A stretch of DNA of 64,000 bases from JALYXI01 sp963716685. GTDB lineage: Bacteria; Acidobacteriota; Terriglobia; Bryobacterales; Bryobacteraceae. The DNA is taken from the NCBI GenBank assembly GCA_963716685.1, contig CAVQTR010000002.1, positions 124,001-188,000 of the forward strand, read 5' to 3'. The notes under the pieces were generated by a model, which searched no databases, was not told where the DNA came from, and saw nothing but the letters and a program-made list of their open reading frames with translations. Position numbers and translations under genes: made by a program. Shown here in pieces: positions 37,275 through 46,578 of this stretch (positions are counted from its first letter, which is position 1; the number at the start of each line of letters is the position of its first letter).

Positions 37275-37900
37275 TTCCGCGGTATCCGGTTTATCTGTTC
37301 GATATCGACGGTACGCTGCTGGATTCCGCTGTCGATATCTGCGGCGCGGTTCGCTTTGCAATCGAAGAGGCGGGGCATCAGGCCCCGCCTTTTTCGTATC
37401 TGCGCAGCTTTATCGGCTCCCATCTCACCACCGTTTTCTCCGACGTGTTCCCGGGTTGCTCACCGGATAAAATGGCAACCCTGATCCAGAGCTATCGCGC
37501 GGAATATCCCTCCCGGGGCCACCGCGAAACCACCATCTATCCCGGCGTCACGGAAGCCCTCGCGCAGCTCGGGGCCCGGAAGACCACCGCAACAACCAAA
37601 GGCACCGCTACCGCGCGCGCCATCCTCGAACAGTTCGGTTTGCTGCCGTATTTCGACGGCGTGATGGGTACCGACGGCATTCCCTGTAAGCCCGAGCCCG
37701 ACGTCCTGTTCGCCGCAATGGCCGCATTGGGCGCCAGCCCCGCCGAGTGCCTGATGGTCGGCGATTCCGCGTCCGACATGGCGGCCGGGCGCAAAGCCGG
37801 AGTGAAGACCTGCGCCGTCCGGTATGGCTACGGCACCGAGGCGGACCTCGCGCGCTTTCAGCCGGACTACTGGGTTTCGGATCTGCGCGAGCTGCTCTGA
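37271..37900 (+). CDS. gph: HAD-family hydrolase, phosphoglycolate phosphatase-like
   Basis: This 209-residue HAD hydrolase has motif I VYLFDIDGTLLDSA, motif II ATTKGTATARAILE, motif III KPEPDVLF and motif IV LMVGDSASDMAAGRKAG. A helical cap lies between I and II (about 20-85), as in phosphoglycolate phosphatases of the Gph type. The motif II region has T-T-K where many family members have S-N/T-K. Substrate is inferred from family only. The TTG start at 37271 overlaps the ftsH stop. The end overlaps by 34 bases the convergent HEAT-repeat gene. Confidence 0.85.
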   Translation: MIPRYPVYLFDIDGTLLDSAVDICGAVRFAIEEAGHQAPPFSYLRSFIGSHLTTVFSDVFPGCSPDKMATLIQSYRAEYPSRGHRETTIYPGVTEALAQLGARKTTATTKGTATARAILEQFGLLPYFDGVMGTDGIPCKPEPDVLFAAMAALGASPAECLMVGDSASDMAAGRKAGVKTCAVRYGYGTEADLARFQPDYWVSDLRELL

Positions 37901-38412
37901 CCGCGCAGCCGCGTCAGCAGTTTGCGCCCTCGCGCCCGCATCGCCGCCGTCCCGTTTTCCGTTAAATGCTCGATGGCAGGTAGCACTGTGCGAGTCAGCC
38001 GCTCGTCTCCGGCCGCCAGATCGGCAAGGCTCTGCATAGCGAAAGTTTTCACCAGTGCGCTCTCGTGGTTCAGGTATTCGAACAGGATTTCGCTAAGGCC
38101 CGCCCGTTCCGCGCGGTTCAGCGGCAGTCTGGGCAGAATCTGCGCCAGATGCCATCGCACACTCGCGCTGGTCTGCGCCATCGCCAGCCGCAGCAAAGCT
38201 TTCTTGTGTGAAGCCAGCGGTTCCGGCAGCATCGCGCTGATTTTTTCCGCGGCGTCCGCGCACGGCCCGTTCACCGCCGGGTCGGCGTGCCGCATGCCTT
38301 CCACCAGCGATGCCATGCGCTCCGGTTCGCGCAATACTTCCTGGACGGTTTCTTCCACGCCTGTCAGAGAGCGCCGGTCGGAGCCGGCGAACCTTTGCCA
38401 AACAGGCTGCAT
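37867..38412 (-). CDS. HEAT-repeat-like hypothetical protein
   Basis: This 181-residue all-helical protein starts with MQPVWQRFAGSDRRSLTGVE. Repeated helix pairs (ALLRLAMAQTSASVRWHLAQ, LNHESALVKTFAMQSLADLA, RTVLPAIEHLTENGTAAMRARG) have the pattern of HEAT repeats. I place the start at the ATG at 38412, because an upstream open extension would run through the promoter of the divergent oxidoreductase. Its last 34 bases overlap the end of gph on the other strand. Function is unknown; a protein-binding scaffold is likely. Confidence 0.65.
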   Translation of the reverse strand: MQPVWQRFAGSDRRSLTGVEETVQEVLREPERMASLVEGMRHADPAVNGPCADAAEKISAMLPEPLASHKKALLRLAMAQTSASVRWHLAQILPRLPLNRAERAGLSEILFEYLNHESALVKTFAMQSLADLAAGDERLTRTVLPAIEHLTENGTAAMRARGRKLLTRLRGQSSSRRSETQ

Positions 38413-38442
38413 ACTACATAAAATACACACGGAGTCATCACA

Positions 38443-39738
38443 ATGCCCGAAGAGTTGGGACGCAGGGATTTTCTTAAGACATCGACAGCGGCCGCGGCCA
38501 TTGCCGGAACCGTGGCGCGGTCCGCGCAGGCGCAGTCTGACAGAGTGGACATCGGCTGGATCGGCACCGGCATGCGCGGCTTTTACGTTATGGGCCGTGC
38601 CTACGAAAGCAAGGACCTGATGCAGGTGGTTGCCGTCTGCGACACGTACGCCGGCAATCTGGCCAAGGGCAAGGATCAGGTACAGACCAAAGGCGGAAAC
38701 ACGCCAAAGACATACGTGGATTACCGCGAGATGCTGGCCGATCCCAATGTCAAAGCCGTCGTGGTTTCCACGCCGGAACACCTCCATTTCCCGATGGCCA
38801 TGGCGGCGCTGCGGGCCGGCAAGAATATCTATCTCGAAAAACCCATCGCCCACACCATCGAAGAGGGCGCGCAGATTGTCGCCTTGGCGGAGAAGAGCGG
38901 CCTGGTCGTTCAGGTTGGCACGCAGAACCGCAGCAACAAGCTTTACAAACGCGCCAAGGAAATGGTGGGCGAGGGCATGATTGGCGAATGCCACTTCACC
39001 CGCGCGTTCTGGTACCGCAACTTCGACACCACCGCGCCCATCCCGGCTGCGTGGCGCTACCTGATTCCGGAAGATGCTTCACCCGAGAACACCGATTGGA
39101 AACGCTTTCTCGAAGGTGCAAAGGATCAAAAGGTCGCCTTCGACAAGCACCGCTATTTCCAGTGGCGCAATTACTGGGATTATTCCAGCGGCATCTCGAC
39201 CGACCTGCTGGTTCACCAAACCGATATAAGCAACTTCGTGCTCGGCAAGACCGTGCCCAACACCTGCTCCGCGTCGGGCGGCATTTACATGTGGACGAAG
39301 GAAAAGGGAGACGATCGCGAAGTACCCGATACGTTCAGCGCCATCTACGAATACCCGGATAAATTTGAGCTGAACTATTCCAGCTATTTCGGCAACGATC
39401 AGTATGGCTATGGCGAGCAGTTCATGGGCTCAGAAGCCACCATTGAAGTAATCAGCCGTCAGTACATGAACTTCTTCCCGCAGAAGTTCAATGGCAAACC
39501 GGTGAAAGGCCGGCAGGAGCTGCACCTCGACCGCGTGAAGGATCTGGGCCAGACCGACGACGGCACCGCCGACCACTTCCGCAACTTCCTGCAGGCCTGT
39601 CTGGGGAAAGAAAAAGCCATCGCCCCGGCGCGTGCAGGACAGATCGCGGCCATTCCCGGCCACCTCGCCACGCTGTCCTATAAGAACAACAAGAAGATTT
39701 TCTGGGACGAGAAAACCCAGAAGTACCACTTCTCGTAG
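38443..39738 (+). CDS. Tat-exported Gfo/Idh/MocA family oxidoreductase
   Basis: This 431-residue protein has a twin-arginine signal (E-L-G-R-R-D-F-L-K-T, then an Ala-rich stretch ending ARSAQAQ). The Rossmann domain follows (DIGWIGTGMRGFYVMG, with the GxGxxG NAD loop), then VVVSTPEHLHFPMAMAALRAGKNIYLEKP, the conserved E-K-P motif with the catalytic-type lysine. The C-terminal alpha/beta domain with DLLVHQTDISNF completes the fold. Acidobacteria and Planctomycetes have many such exported sugar oxidoreductases, which use bound NAD(P). The substrate is probably a sugar or inositol but is not deducible. Confidence 0.92.
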   Translation: MPEELGRRDFLKTSTAAAAIAGTVARSAQAQSDRVDIGWIGTGMRGFYVMGRAYESKDLMQVVAVCDTYAGNLAKGKDQVQTKGGNTPKTYVDYREMLADPNVKAVVVSTPEHLHFPMAMAALRAGKNIYLEKPIAHTIEEGAQIVALAEKSGLVVQVGTQNRSNKLYKRAKEMVGEGMIGECHFTRAFWYRNFDTTAPIPAAWRYLIPEDASPENTDWKRFLEGAKDQKVAFDKHRYFQWRNYWDYSSGISTDLLVHQTDISNFVLGKTVPNTCSASGGIYMWTKEKGDDREVPDTFSAIYEYPDKFELNYSSYFGNDQYGYGEQFMGSEATIEVISRQYMNFFPQKFNGKPVKGRQELHLDRVKDLGQTDDGTADHFRNFLQACLGKEKAIAPARAGQIAAIPGHLATLSYKNNKKIFWDEKTQKYHFS

Positions 39739-39745
39739 AGGGCGC

Positions 39746-40249
39746 TTAGCCCATCCGCGCGCGTCGTTCAGCCGGGGAGGTTTCCGACCTCACCGGCTTT
39801 TTTGTGGCCAGCTGAAACCTCCGCAACTGATCCGTCACGCAGACCAGGAACATCGGCTGCCGCGCGTTTTTCAGCACGTCCACCACGCGGTCGGGGCTCT
39901 CTTCCAGATAAATGCTCTTGCCGTCTGTCAGCAGGTGAACCTCGGAATCGTTCTCCACGGCGTCCGCAATGCGTTTGCCCATTTCCTTCTGCAGGAAGCG
40001 GAGCACGCGGCGGATCTTCTGCAGCGAGAATCCCTTGCGGCGCAGCGCCGCGATAACCGAAACTTCGACCACCTCCGCCGGAAGATACACCCGCCGGTGA
40101 CCGTTCTGCCGCGGAGAGACCACGTTGCGCTCGTCCCACCACTGCAGCTGCCGCAGACTTACTCCCGAGATTCGAGCCACGTCGCTGCTGGTGTAGAACT
40201 GTTCCGCCGGGGGCTCAGCGGCTGCCCGGGATTTTTTCGTCGTTACCAT
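39746..40249 (-). CDS. MerR family transcriptional regulator
   Basis: This 167-residue protein has a MerR-type winged helix (about 17-85): YTSSDVARISGVSLRQLQWWDERNVVSP, HRRVYLPAEVVEVSVIAALRRKGFSLQKIRR. A coiled helix region and a C-terminal part without metal-binding cysteines follow (QPMFLVCVTDQLRRFQLA). Arg-Gly-rich ends suggest a soluble sensor. The ligand is unknown. It is convergent with the oxidoreductase gene. Confidence 0.85.
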   Translation of the reverse strand: MVTTKKSRAAAEPPAEQFYTSSDVARISGVSLRQLQWWDERNVVSPRQNGHRRVYLPAEVVEVSVIAALRRKGFSLQKIRRVLRFLQKEMGKRIADAVENDSEVHLLTDGKSIYLEESPDRVVDVLKNARQPMFLVCVTDQLRRFQLATKKPVRSETSPAERRARMG

Positions 40250-40375
40250 GCGTGACGCTCTCCCATTCTCAGGTTATGGCTCCTCAGACTTTACCAGAGT
40301 TTGCGCCTCCCGGGACGGACGGGGCTAACTGCCTGAGCATGCTACGATAAGAGTTAAACCTTCCTAAGGATTTTC

Positions 40376-41080
40376 GTGTCTGATCGAATCACCCGTAAAG
40401 ACCTCCGTACCGACAAGTTTGCCGTAGCGGTGGAACACAATGTCGAGTTTGTCAACGAACACCGTGCTCAGGTGATTCGCTACTCGGCTATCGGCGTTGC
40501 TGTCATCGCGCTTATCGTTGCTATTTACTATTACCGCGCGCACCAGCACGATGTTCGCGAAGAGCAACTGGCTGAGGCGATCCAGATCCAGGAAACGAAT
40601 GTGCAGCCGGGCGTCGCTCCGGGTCCGATGAGCTTTCCCACCGACGAAGCAAAACGCGTCGCAGCATCGAAGGCGTTCAGTGATCTGGCCGCAAAATATT
40701 CCGGTTCGCGCGAAGGCTTGATCGCTGAATATTACCTGGCCTGCATCGCCGCCGACGCGGGCAAACTGGATGAGGCGCGCAAGCGTTTTCAATCCGTCGC
40801 GGATGCCGGAGACAAAGACTATGCCTCGCTCGCGAAGCTGTCGCTCGCCGGCGTTGATTTTTCGCAGAACCGCGCGGCCGATGGCGAGAAGCTCCTGCGC
40901 GACCTGATGGCCAATCCCACGGTGCTGGTCTCGAAGGAACAGGCCACTATCGCGCTGGCTCACCATTACGTGAACACCAACCCCGCCGAAGCGCGAAAAC
41001 TGCTGGAACCCATGACTTCGCAGCCAGGCGGTGCCAGTCAGGCCGCCGTACAGCTTCTGGGCGAGCTGCAATCCCAGTAG
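40376..41080 (+). CDS. YfgM-like tetratricopeptide inner-membrane protein
   Basis: This 234-residue protein starts at GTG 40376, with an AGGA Shine-Dalgarno. A basic N-terminus and one transmembrane helix (about 37-54: AIGVAVIALIVAIYYYRAH) are followed by a periplasmic domain. That domain has TPR-like helix pairs (ASKAFSDLAAKYSGSREGLIAEYYLACI, KLDEARKRFQSVADAGDKDYA, YASLAKLSLAGVDFSQNRAA). The arrangement matches YfgM/TolA-linked tetratricopeptide proteins that assist envelope protein maturation. The assignment is by architecture, not by close sequence similarity. Confidence 0.75.
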   Translation: MSDRITRKDLRTDKFAVAVEHNVEFVNEHRAQVIRYSAIGVAVIALIVAIYYYRAHQHDVREEQLAEAIQIQETNVQPGVAPGPMSFPTDEAKRVAASKAFSDLAAKYSGSREGLIAEYYLACIAADAGKLDEARKRFQSVADAGDKDYASLAKLSLAGVDFSQNRAADGEKLLRDLMANPTVLVSKEQATIALAHHYVNTNPAEARKLLEPMTSQPGGASQAAVQLLGELQSQ

Positions 41081-41081
41081 T

Positions 41082-42197
41082 TTGCTGCAATCCCTCCGGT
41101 TCCCTCAGGCTGCCAGCCGGGGTCGCCGATACCCGGAACCGGAACACCCGTACCGCAATCCTTTCCAGCGCGACCGTCACCGCATTGTCCATGCGCGCGC
41201 CTTTCGCCGCCTGGAAGCCAAAACCCAGGTGTTCGCGCCTGGCATTTCCGATCACTTCCGTAACCGACTGACCCACACCATTGAGGTTGCGCAGATCGCC
41301 CGCACCATGGCGAATGTGCTGGAGCTGGATGAGGATCTCACTGAGGCCCTGGCTTTGGTTCACGACATCGGACACCCGCCGTTCGCCCACGCCGGCGAAG
41401 CGGAGTTGAACGCGCAGATGGCCCATTTCGGCGAGCGCTTCGACCATAACATTCAGGCGCTGCGAATCGTGGAAGCGTTCGAACAGCGATATGCGCGTTT
41501 TCCCGGCCTAAACCTTACCTTCGAAGTGCGTGAAGGAATCGTCAAGCACTCCCGCGATTTCGAACGCGGCGAACTGCCCGAGCTCGACGAATATATGCCC
41601 GGATTGCGGCCGCCGCTCGAATCGCAGCTGGTCGATCTGGCGGATGAAATTGCCTATGACTCCGCGGATCTGGACGATGGCTATTCCGCGCACCTCTTCA
41701 CTGCCCGCGATGTGGCCGACGAAGTTCCGGCCTATGCGGAAATCTACGACATGATCGAGACGCAGTTTCCCGGCGCTTCCGAGCGCGACCGGTTTCAGGA
41801 AATCCTGCGGCTCCTGACAGACTGGCTGGTCGGCGGCTCAGTCGATGGCACCGTCGAGGCCTCTCGGAAAGCCGGCGTCACCAACGTGGACGACGTGCGC
41901 CACGCGGAGAAGCGCATCGCCGCGTTTACACCGGAAGCGGCGGACGCCTCCCGCGGCCTCAAGCGCTTCATGCACAAGTTCGTTTTCTCCTCCACCGAGC
42001 TGTCGAGCGATCGCCAGCGGTCCCGGACCATGATGGGCGAGCTCTTCCAGTTTTTCCTCGCGCACCCGGACCGTTTGCCGGAACCCCACAGCGAGCGTGC
42101 TCAGGGTCCCAGAGGGCCGCGCGTGGTCTGCGATTACATCGCCGGTATGACCGACGTCTTCTTCCATCGCACCTATCAGCAGGTAATCGGTCTCTGA
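41082..42197 (+). CDS. dgt: Deoxyguanosinetriphosphate triphosphohydrolase-like protein
   Basis: This HD-domain phosphohydrolase of about 371 residues resembles the dGTPase-like proteins of the Dgt family (type 2). Motifs are RDRHRIVHARAFRRLEAKTQVF, NRLTHTIEVAQIARTMA (first His), ALVHDIGHPPFAHAGE (the H-D pair), ERFDHNIQALRIVE and LADEIAYDSADLDDGY (late Asp). The start is uncertain: the frame is open from inside the upstream gene, and a TTG at 41082 immediately after the upstream stop fits the family N-terminus (GRRYPEPEHPYRN follows). It is coupled to the peptidase downstream. Confidence 0.88.
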   Translation: MLQSLRFPQAASRGRRYPEPEHPYRNPFQRDRHRIVHARAFRRLEAKTQVFAPGISDHFRNRLTHTIEVAQIARTMANVLELDEDLTEALALVHDIGHPPFAHAGEAELNAQMAHFGERFDHNIQALRIVEAFEQRYARFPGLNLTFEVREGIVKHSRDFERGELPELDEYMPGLRPPLESQLVDLADEIAYDSADLDDGYSAHLFTARDVADEVPAYAEIYDMIETQFPGASERDRFQEILRLLTDWLVGGSVDGTVEASRKAGVTNVDDVRHAEKRIAAFTPEAADASRGLKRFMHKFVFSSTELSSDRQRSRTMMGELFQFFLAHPDRLPEPHSERAQGPRGPRVVCDYIAGMTDVFFHRTYQQVIGL

Positions 42198-42206
42198 TAA
42201 CCAGGA

Positions 42207-44255
42207 ATGTCTGAACCTCTTATCCATCCGCCTGTGGCGAAGCGGATCGAGCATCGCGAAGAACGCCATGGCGAAACCGTCGTAGACGAGTATTACTGGC
42301 TTCGCGACAAGGCCAGTCCCGAGGTCATCCAGTACCTCGAAGCAGAGAACGCTTACACCGAAGCGGTCACGAAAGATCTCCAGCCCTTTGCGGATCTGCT
42401 GTATCAGGAGATGCTCGGCCGCATTCGGCAGACCGATCTCAGCGTGCCGGTTCGGCGCGGCGATTACCTCTACTATGCGCGCACCGAAGAAGGCCGGCAG
42501 TACACCATCCAGTGCCGTAAGAAAGGCAACATGGAGGCTGGCGAAGAAATCCTGCTGGACCTGAACGAACTGGCCGAAGGGCTGCAGTTCCTGAGTCTGG
42601 GATCGTCCTCGGTCAGTAACAGCCAGGACCTCTTGGCTTACACCACCGACATCACAGGTTTCCGGCAGTACACGCTTCACGTCAAGGACCTTAAGACAGG
42701 CGCCACGCTTTCCGATACGGCGGAACGCGTCACCTCGCTCGCCTGGGCGGCCGACGACGCTACCATCTTCTACACCACCGAAGACGCCATCACCAAACGC
42801 TCCGACCGGTTCTGGCGCCTTTCTCTCGGCTCCGCCAGTCCGGAACTGGTCTACGAAGAGCCCGATGAGTTGTTCCGCATCGGTTGCGGGCGTACCAAGG
42901 ACAGGCAGTTCATCCTGCTGGAGAGCGCCGCGACCGATTCACGCGAATACCGGTATGCTCCTGCCAGCCAGCCGCTCGCGCCATTCCAGGTACTGGTGCC
43001 GCGGGAGAAGGATCATAAGTACGACCTTGAGCACCGCGACGGACTGTTTTACATCCGGACGAATCGCGACGCCAAAAACTTCCGCGTCGTCACCGCTCCC
43101 GTCGCGAATCCGGAACCCGCCAACTGGCGCGAGTTCATTCCTCACCGGCCTGACGTGCTGCTGGAAGCTCTCGAGATGTTTCGGGATTACCTCGTGGCGG
43201 TTGACAAGGCGGAGGCAGTCAATCACCTGCGCATCCACAATTTCTCAACCGGAGAATGGCGCAATTTGAGCTTTCCGGAGCCGGTGTATGCGGCCTTTCC
43301 TGCCGGCAACGTCGAGTACGATACCAGCCTGCTGCGCTACAGCTACCAGAGCATGATCACGCCGCCCAGCGTCTTCGATTTCGACATGGCGACCCAGGAG
43401 AAAACACTCCTGAAGCAGCAGGAAGTGCTGGGCGGTTACGATCCGGCGCAGTATGTTTCCGAGCGGCTCTGGGCCACGGCGCGCGACGGCGTGCGCGTCC
43501 CGGTTTCGATGGTCTATAAACGCGGCTTTCCGCGCGACGGCGCATCCCCGCTTTTCCTGTATGCCTACGGGTCTTACGGCATCGGCATGCCGGCGGGATT
43601 CTCCTCGCATCGCCTCAGTCTGCTGGATCGGGGAATGGCTTACGCCATCGCCCACATCCGCGGCGGCGACGAAATGGGCGAGGCCTGGCACGACGACGGT
43701 ATGCTGATGAAGAAGACCAACACCTTCTTCGACTTCATCGACACCGCCGAATTCCTGATTCAGGAAAAATGGACTTCCCCCGATAAGCTGGTCATCGAAG
43801 GCGGAAGCGCCGGCGGTCTGTTGATGGGCGCTGTCGTAAATCTTCGCCCGGACCTGTTCCGAGCAGTGCACACTGCCGTGCCGTTCGTCGACGTGATGAA
43901 CACCATGATGGACGCAAGCCTGCCACTCACCGTTGGCGAATACCTCGAATGGGGCGACCCGAACGAGAGGGCCGCCTACGACTACATGCGCTCCTACAGC
44001 CCGTACGACAACCTGACGGCGCGCAGCTATCCGGCGATTCTGGTCACCACCAGCCTGAATGACAGCCAGGTGATGTATTGGGAACCGGCCAAATACGTCG
44101 CGCGCCTGCGCACCCTGAAAACAGATAAAAACCCGCTACTGTTGAAGATCAACATGGGAGCGGGCCATGGCGGTTCGTCGGGCCGTTATGACAAGCTCAG
44201 GGAAACCGCCTTCGAATACGCTTGGCTGCTGCGCCAGGTCGGCATCAGCAACTGA
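42207..44255 (+). CDS. Prolyl oligopeptidase family serine peptidase (oligopeptidase B-like, S9A)
   Basis: This 682-residue intracellular serine peptidase has no signal peptide. The N-terminal half (about 60-420) is a seven-bladed beta-propeller and the C-terminal alpha/beta-hydrolase is catalytic. The nucleophile Ser534 sits in IEGGSAGGLLMGAV, the Asp lies in VTTSLNDSQVMYWEP, and the His in INMGAGHGGSSGRYD. The sequence HIRGGDEMGEAWHDDG is the signature upstream of the Ser. The overall size and motifs are those of protease II (OpdB) cleaving after basic residues, though substrate specificity is inferred. Start and end are clean, with convergence on the next gene at 44255/44256. Confidence 0.93.
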   Translation: MSEPLIHPPVAKRIEHREERHGETVVDEYYWLRDKASPEVIQYLEAENAYTEAVTKDLQPFADLLYQEMLGRIRQTDLSVPVRRGDYLYYARTEEGRQYTIQCRKKGNMEAGEEILLDLNELAEGLQFLSLGSSSVSNSQDLLAYTTDITGFRQYTLHVKDLKTGATLSDTAERVTSLAWAADDATIFYTTEDAITKRSDRFWRLSLGSASPELVYEEPDELFRIGCGRTKDRQFILLESAATDSREYRYAPASQPLAPFQVLVPREKDHKYDLEHRDGLFYIRTNRDAKNFRVVTAPVANPEPANWREFIPHRPDVLLEALEMFRDYLVAVDKAEAVNHLRIHNFSTGEWRNLSFPEPVYAAFPAGNVEYDTSLLRYSYQSMITPPSVFDFDMATQEKTLLKQQEVLGGYDPAQYVSERLWATARDGVRVPVSMVYKRGFPRDGASPLFLYAYGSYGIGMPAGFSSHRLSLLDRGMAYAIAHIRGGDEMGEAWHDDGMLMKKTNTFFDFIDTAEFLIQEKWTSPDKLVIEGGSAGGLLMGAVVNLRPDLFRAVHTAVPFVDVMNTMMDASLPLTVGEYLEWGDPNERAAYDYMRSYSPYDNLTARSYPAILVTTSLNDSQVMYWEPAKYVARLRTLKTDKNPLLLKINMGAGHGGSSGRYDKLRETAFEYAWLLRQVGISN

Positions 44256-45905
44256 TCACTGGTAAGTGGCAGTCTGCAGGGTAAGGCCGGACGCACCCAC
44301 GGCCGCCTGATCGAGGCCGGTCGCCGTGAACGACTGCTCTACCGAGTAACCCACTCCCAAAATCCCCGAGGGCACCCCGTTGGAAGCGCTGCCGGCCGGA
44401 AGGGTAAGCAGCACAGCCGCCGGTATCGTGAAGGAGCCGGCTTTCTGCTGTTGCAGGCAGACGAACGCCGCGCCGACTGTCGCGTTGCCGCTTCCGGCGC
44501 TGGAATAACCGGTGATCTCGACGTTCCCCGCCGGGTCGCCGCCGGTCCAGGTTACAGTCTGGCCGGCACTCCGGTTGATGGTGCTGATAGAACTGGCATT
44601 GGTCCACACCAGCGGCGCCGGTATGTTCAGGGTAGTCGAAAACGGACCAACGTCAGCGCCGCCATTGCCGTTGTTGATCTGATATTGTCCCTGGGTCAGA
44701 TACAAAGGTGTGGACGTGGAGCCCGGAATCCCGGTGACGCCGCCGCCCAGCTGTCCGAAATACGCGCCGTTCGATCGCGTCAGTGTCTGCGTGCCATTCG
44801 GCCCGGTGACGGATATGGAAGGTCCCGCATCCAGATTGACCGGCTGCGTCGGATCGATGAAGTTCTGGTTCGTGCCCCGGAACGTGTAAACCGTGCATGC
44901 CCCAAAGGTCGCGATCTGCAGCGGATTGGCCTGCTGCGCATACTGCACCGGACTGTAGCGGAAGAAGCTTGCCGATCCGCTGTCCGTCGTGCTGGTACTA
45001 GTGCCGAGCGGCGGCGGCAGCGCGAGGGAAATACTGGTGCGGCTTAGGCTGATACTGCCGATGGACACGTTTCCGCCGGTAGTCACGGGGGTTGTGCTGG
45101 GAGTCGCCGGGTCCGAGCAGACCGAGCCGGTAGCCGCAATCGGCATGGAGACGAAGTTACTTACAACGTTCCCAATCTGCACGGCAACCGGGACATGGCA
45201 GCCGGTCACTCCGGTGGGAACTACGAAGGCGATCTGGTCCACGCCGCCGCAGCAACGGGAACGCGCATAGCCGCTGACCGCGGCTGTGGCACCGCCCACC
45301 AGCACCTGCACCGGAAGTGTTCCCAGTGTTGCAATACCATTGGATTCATCTCCGCTAATGGCGGGACCTAGTCCGGTTCCCCAGATGATGTAAACGCCGC
45401 CGGGATTTGCTGACGTAGTCAGACCGGCAACGGCGTAGGCCGGATTAGTAATGATGCCGGGTCCGCTGCCGCCCTGATTCACGGAGAAGATTCCGAAGCT
45501 GCTGCCGACCACCGTCAGCGGTGAGGTCGCGCTGGTCTGGCCGTTGTAGGAGACGGTAAGAGTGCCGGTGCCCACAGGCGTGTTCGACGGCATCACGGCG
45601 GCGATCTGACCGGCCGAAGTATACACAATCAGAGGTTTGGTGGTGGTCCCGCTTACCGTGGCGGTCATCGACGTGCCGCTCAGAGTAGTGGGCAGCGGCA
45701 GGGCCGCGGTGGCCAACGCGCCCGGACCCATTCCCGCGCCGTAAACCACAAACAGGGAGCCTTGCGCGATGGCGGCGTTTGGCAAGCCTGGATAGGCGTA
45801 ACTGGCGGCGTTGAAGATGCCTCCCGCCGTGATTGCCGGCTGCGCATACAGAGTAATCGCCGCTGCTGAACTCAATATCGCAAACTCAAATAATTTTCTG
45901 ATCAT
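44256..45905 (-). CDS. Secreted TIGR03437-domain protein
   Basis: This protein of about 549 residues has a signal peptide (MIRKLFEFAILSSAAAITLYAQ). TIGR03437-like sequence starts directly after it (GGIFNAASYAYPGLPNAAIAQGSLFVVYGAGMG), with a second block at about 145-245 that contains the conserved GDQI/CCGGVDQIAFVVP element. An Ig-like or beta-rich C-terminal part follows, rich in Ser, Thr and Gly, with several conserved SISLSRTSISLAL-type strands. Function is unknown; a surface adhesin-like role is inferred from composition. A clean AGGAG lies before a doublet of ATGs; I use the second (45905), where spacing is better. Confidence 0.82.
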   Translation of the reverse strand: MIRKLFEFAILSSAAAITLYAQPAITAGGIFNAASYAYPGLPNAAIAQGSLFVVYGAGMGPGALATAALPLPTTLSGTSMTATVSGTTTKPLIVYTSAGQIAAVMPSNTPVGTGTLTVSYNGQTSATSPLTVVGSSFGIFSVNQGGSGPGIITNPAYAVAGLTTSANPGGVYIIWGTGLGPAISGDESNGIATLGTLPVQVLVGGATAAVSGYARSRCCGGVDQIAFVVPTGVTGCHVPVAVQIGNVVSNFVSMPIAATGSVCSDPATPSTTPVTTGGNVSIGSISLSRTSISLALPPPLGTSTSTTDSGSASFFRYSPVQYAQQANPLQIATFGACTVYTFRGTNQNFIDPTQPVNLDAGPSISVTGPNGTQTLTRSNGAYFGQLGGGVTGIPGSTSTPLYLTQGQYQINNGNGGADVGPFSTTLNIPAPLVWTNASSISTINRSAGQTVTWTGGDPAGNVEITGYSSAGSGNATVGAAFVCLQQQKAGSFTIPAAVLLTLPAGSASNGVPSGILGVGYSVEQSFTATGLDQAAVGASGLTLQTATYQ

Positions 45906-45979
45906 CATCTCTCCTGGGAAGTTCCCCGCTCTTTGTATGTGCAGGCAGCTGGGGTTACGTGTCATCTGACAGCGTGTCC

Positions 45980-46129
45980 TTAGTCGTGTTCGGGGCTCAC
46001 GCTCGAAAGCTCTGCCTGGATAACACCGTACACTTTTTTGATTTGCCGGGCAATCTCGGCGGCGAGCCGTTCCGGCGTTTCGTCGCTGCCGTGCTCCACC
46101 ACCACTTTGATGTAAAGATTACTACGCAT
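45980..46129 (-). CDS. 49-residue hypothetical protein
   Basis: A short frame begins MRSNLYIKVVVEHG and ends SSVSPEHD, filling the gap between the TIGR03437 gene and the CBS gene. It is mostly alpha/beta with an amphipathic helix (ETPERLAAEIARQIKKVYGV). Codon composition matches neighbouring genes (GC-rich third positions), which supports a real gene. There is no recognised family and no strong Shine-Dalgarno. It is too short for standard gene calls and could equally be a leader or a spurious frame. Confidence 0.45.
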   Translation of the reverse strand: MRSNLYIKVVVEHGSDETPERLAAEIARQIKKVYGVIQAELSSVSPEHD

Positions 46130-46152
46130 GCCTGGCAGTACACTAGAAACGA

Positions 46153-46578
46153 ATGCCGCAGGTCAAGCAGATCGTTGCGAGGGATTTGTACTTTGTCGAA
46201 CCGTCACACAGCGTCGCGGAGGTAGCCCGGCGGATGGCCGAGCTGCGCGTGGGGGCCATCGTCGTGCTCGAGAGTGGGAGACTGCAGGGCGTTTTCAGCG
46301 AACGCGATCTCATGATGCGCGTGGTGATCGAGAGACTCGATCCGGAGGCCACCCCGGTAGCCGAAGTCATGACTACGGAAGTGATCACCATTGAGGCGAG
46401 CGACGGCGTCGAAATCGCCATGGAGAGCATGCGCCAGAATCAGTGCCGCCACCTTCCGGTTCTCAATGGGGAAGAGGTGGTGGGCTTTCTCTCCATGCGC
46501 GACCTAATGCATTATGAGCTCTCGCGAAAAACCGAGGAGCTGCAGCGGATGCGCGCCTACGTACACGGAACGGCGTGA
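46153..46578 (+). CDS. CBS-domain pair protein
   Basis: This 141-residue protein consists of two CBS motifs forming one Bateman module (about 8-60 and 70-125). The conserved strand-helix elements are SVAEVARRMAELRVGAIVVLE, LQGVFSERDLM and QNQCRHLPVLNGEEVVGFLSMRDLM. Such modules sense adenosyl nucleotides. It has no other domain. It is coupled to the next gene by a GTGA overlap and thereby to the ferredoxin-reductase-like gene, suggesting that it senses an energy or redox cofactor state. Confidence 0.9.
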   Translation: MPQVKQIVARDLYFVEPSHSVAEVARRMAELRVGAIVVLESGRLQGVFSERDLMMRVVIERLDPEATPVAEVMTTEVITIEASDGVEIAMESMRQNQCRHLPVLNGEEVVGFLSMRDLMHYELSRKTEELQRMRAYVHGTA

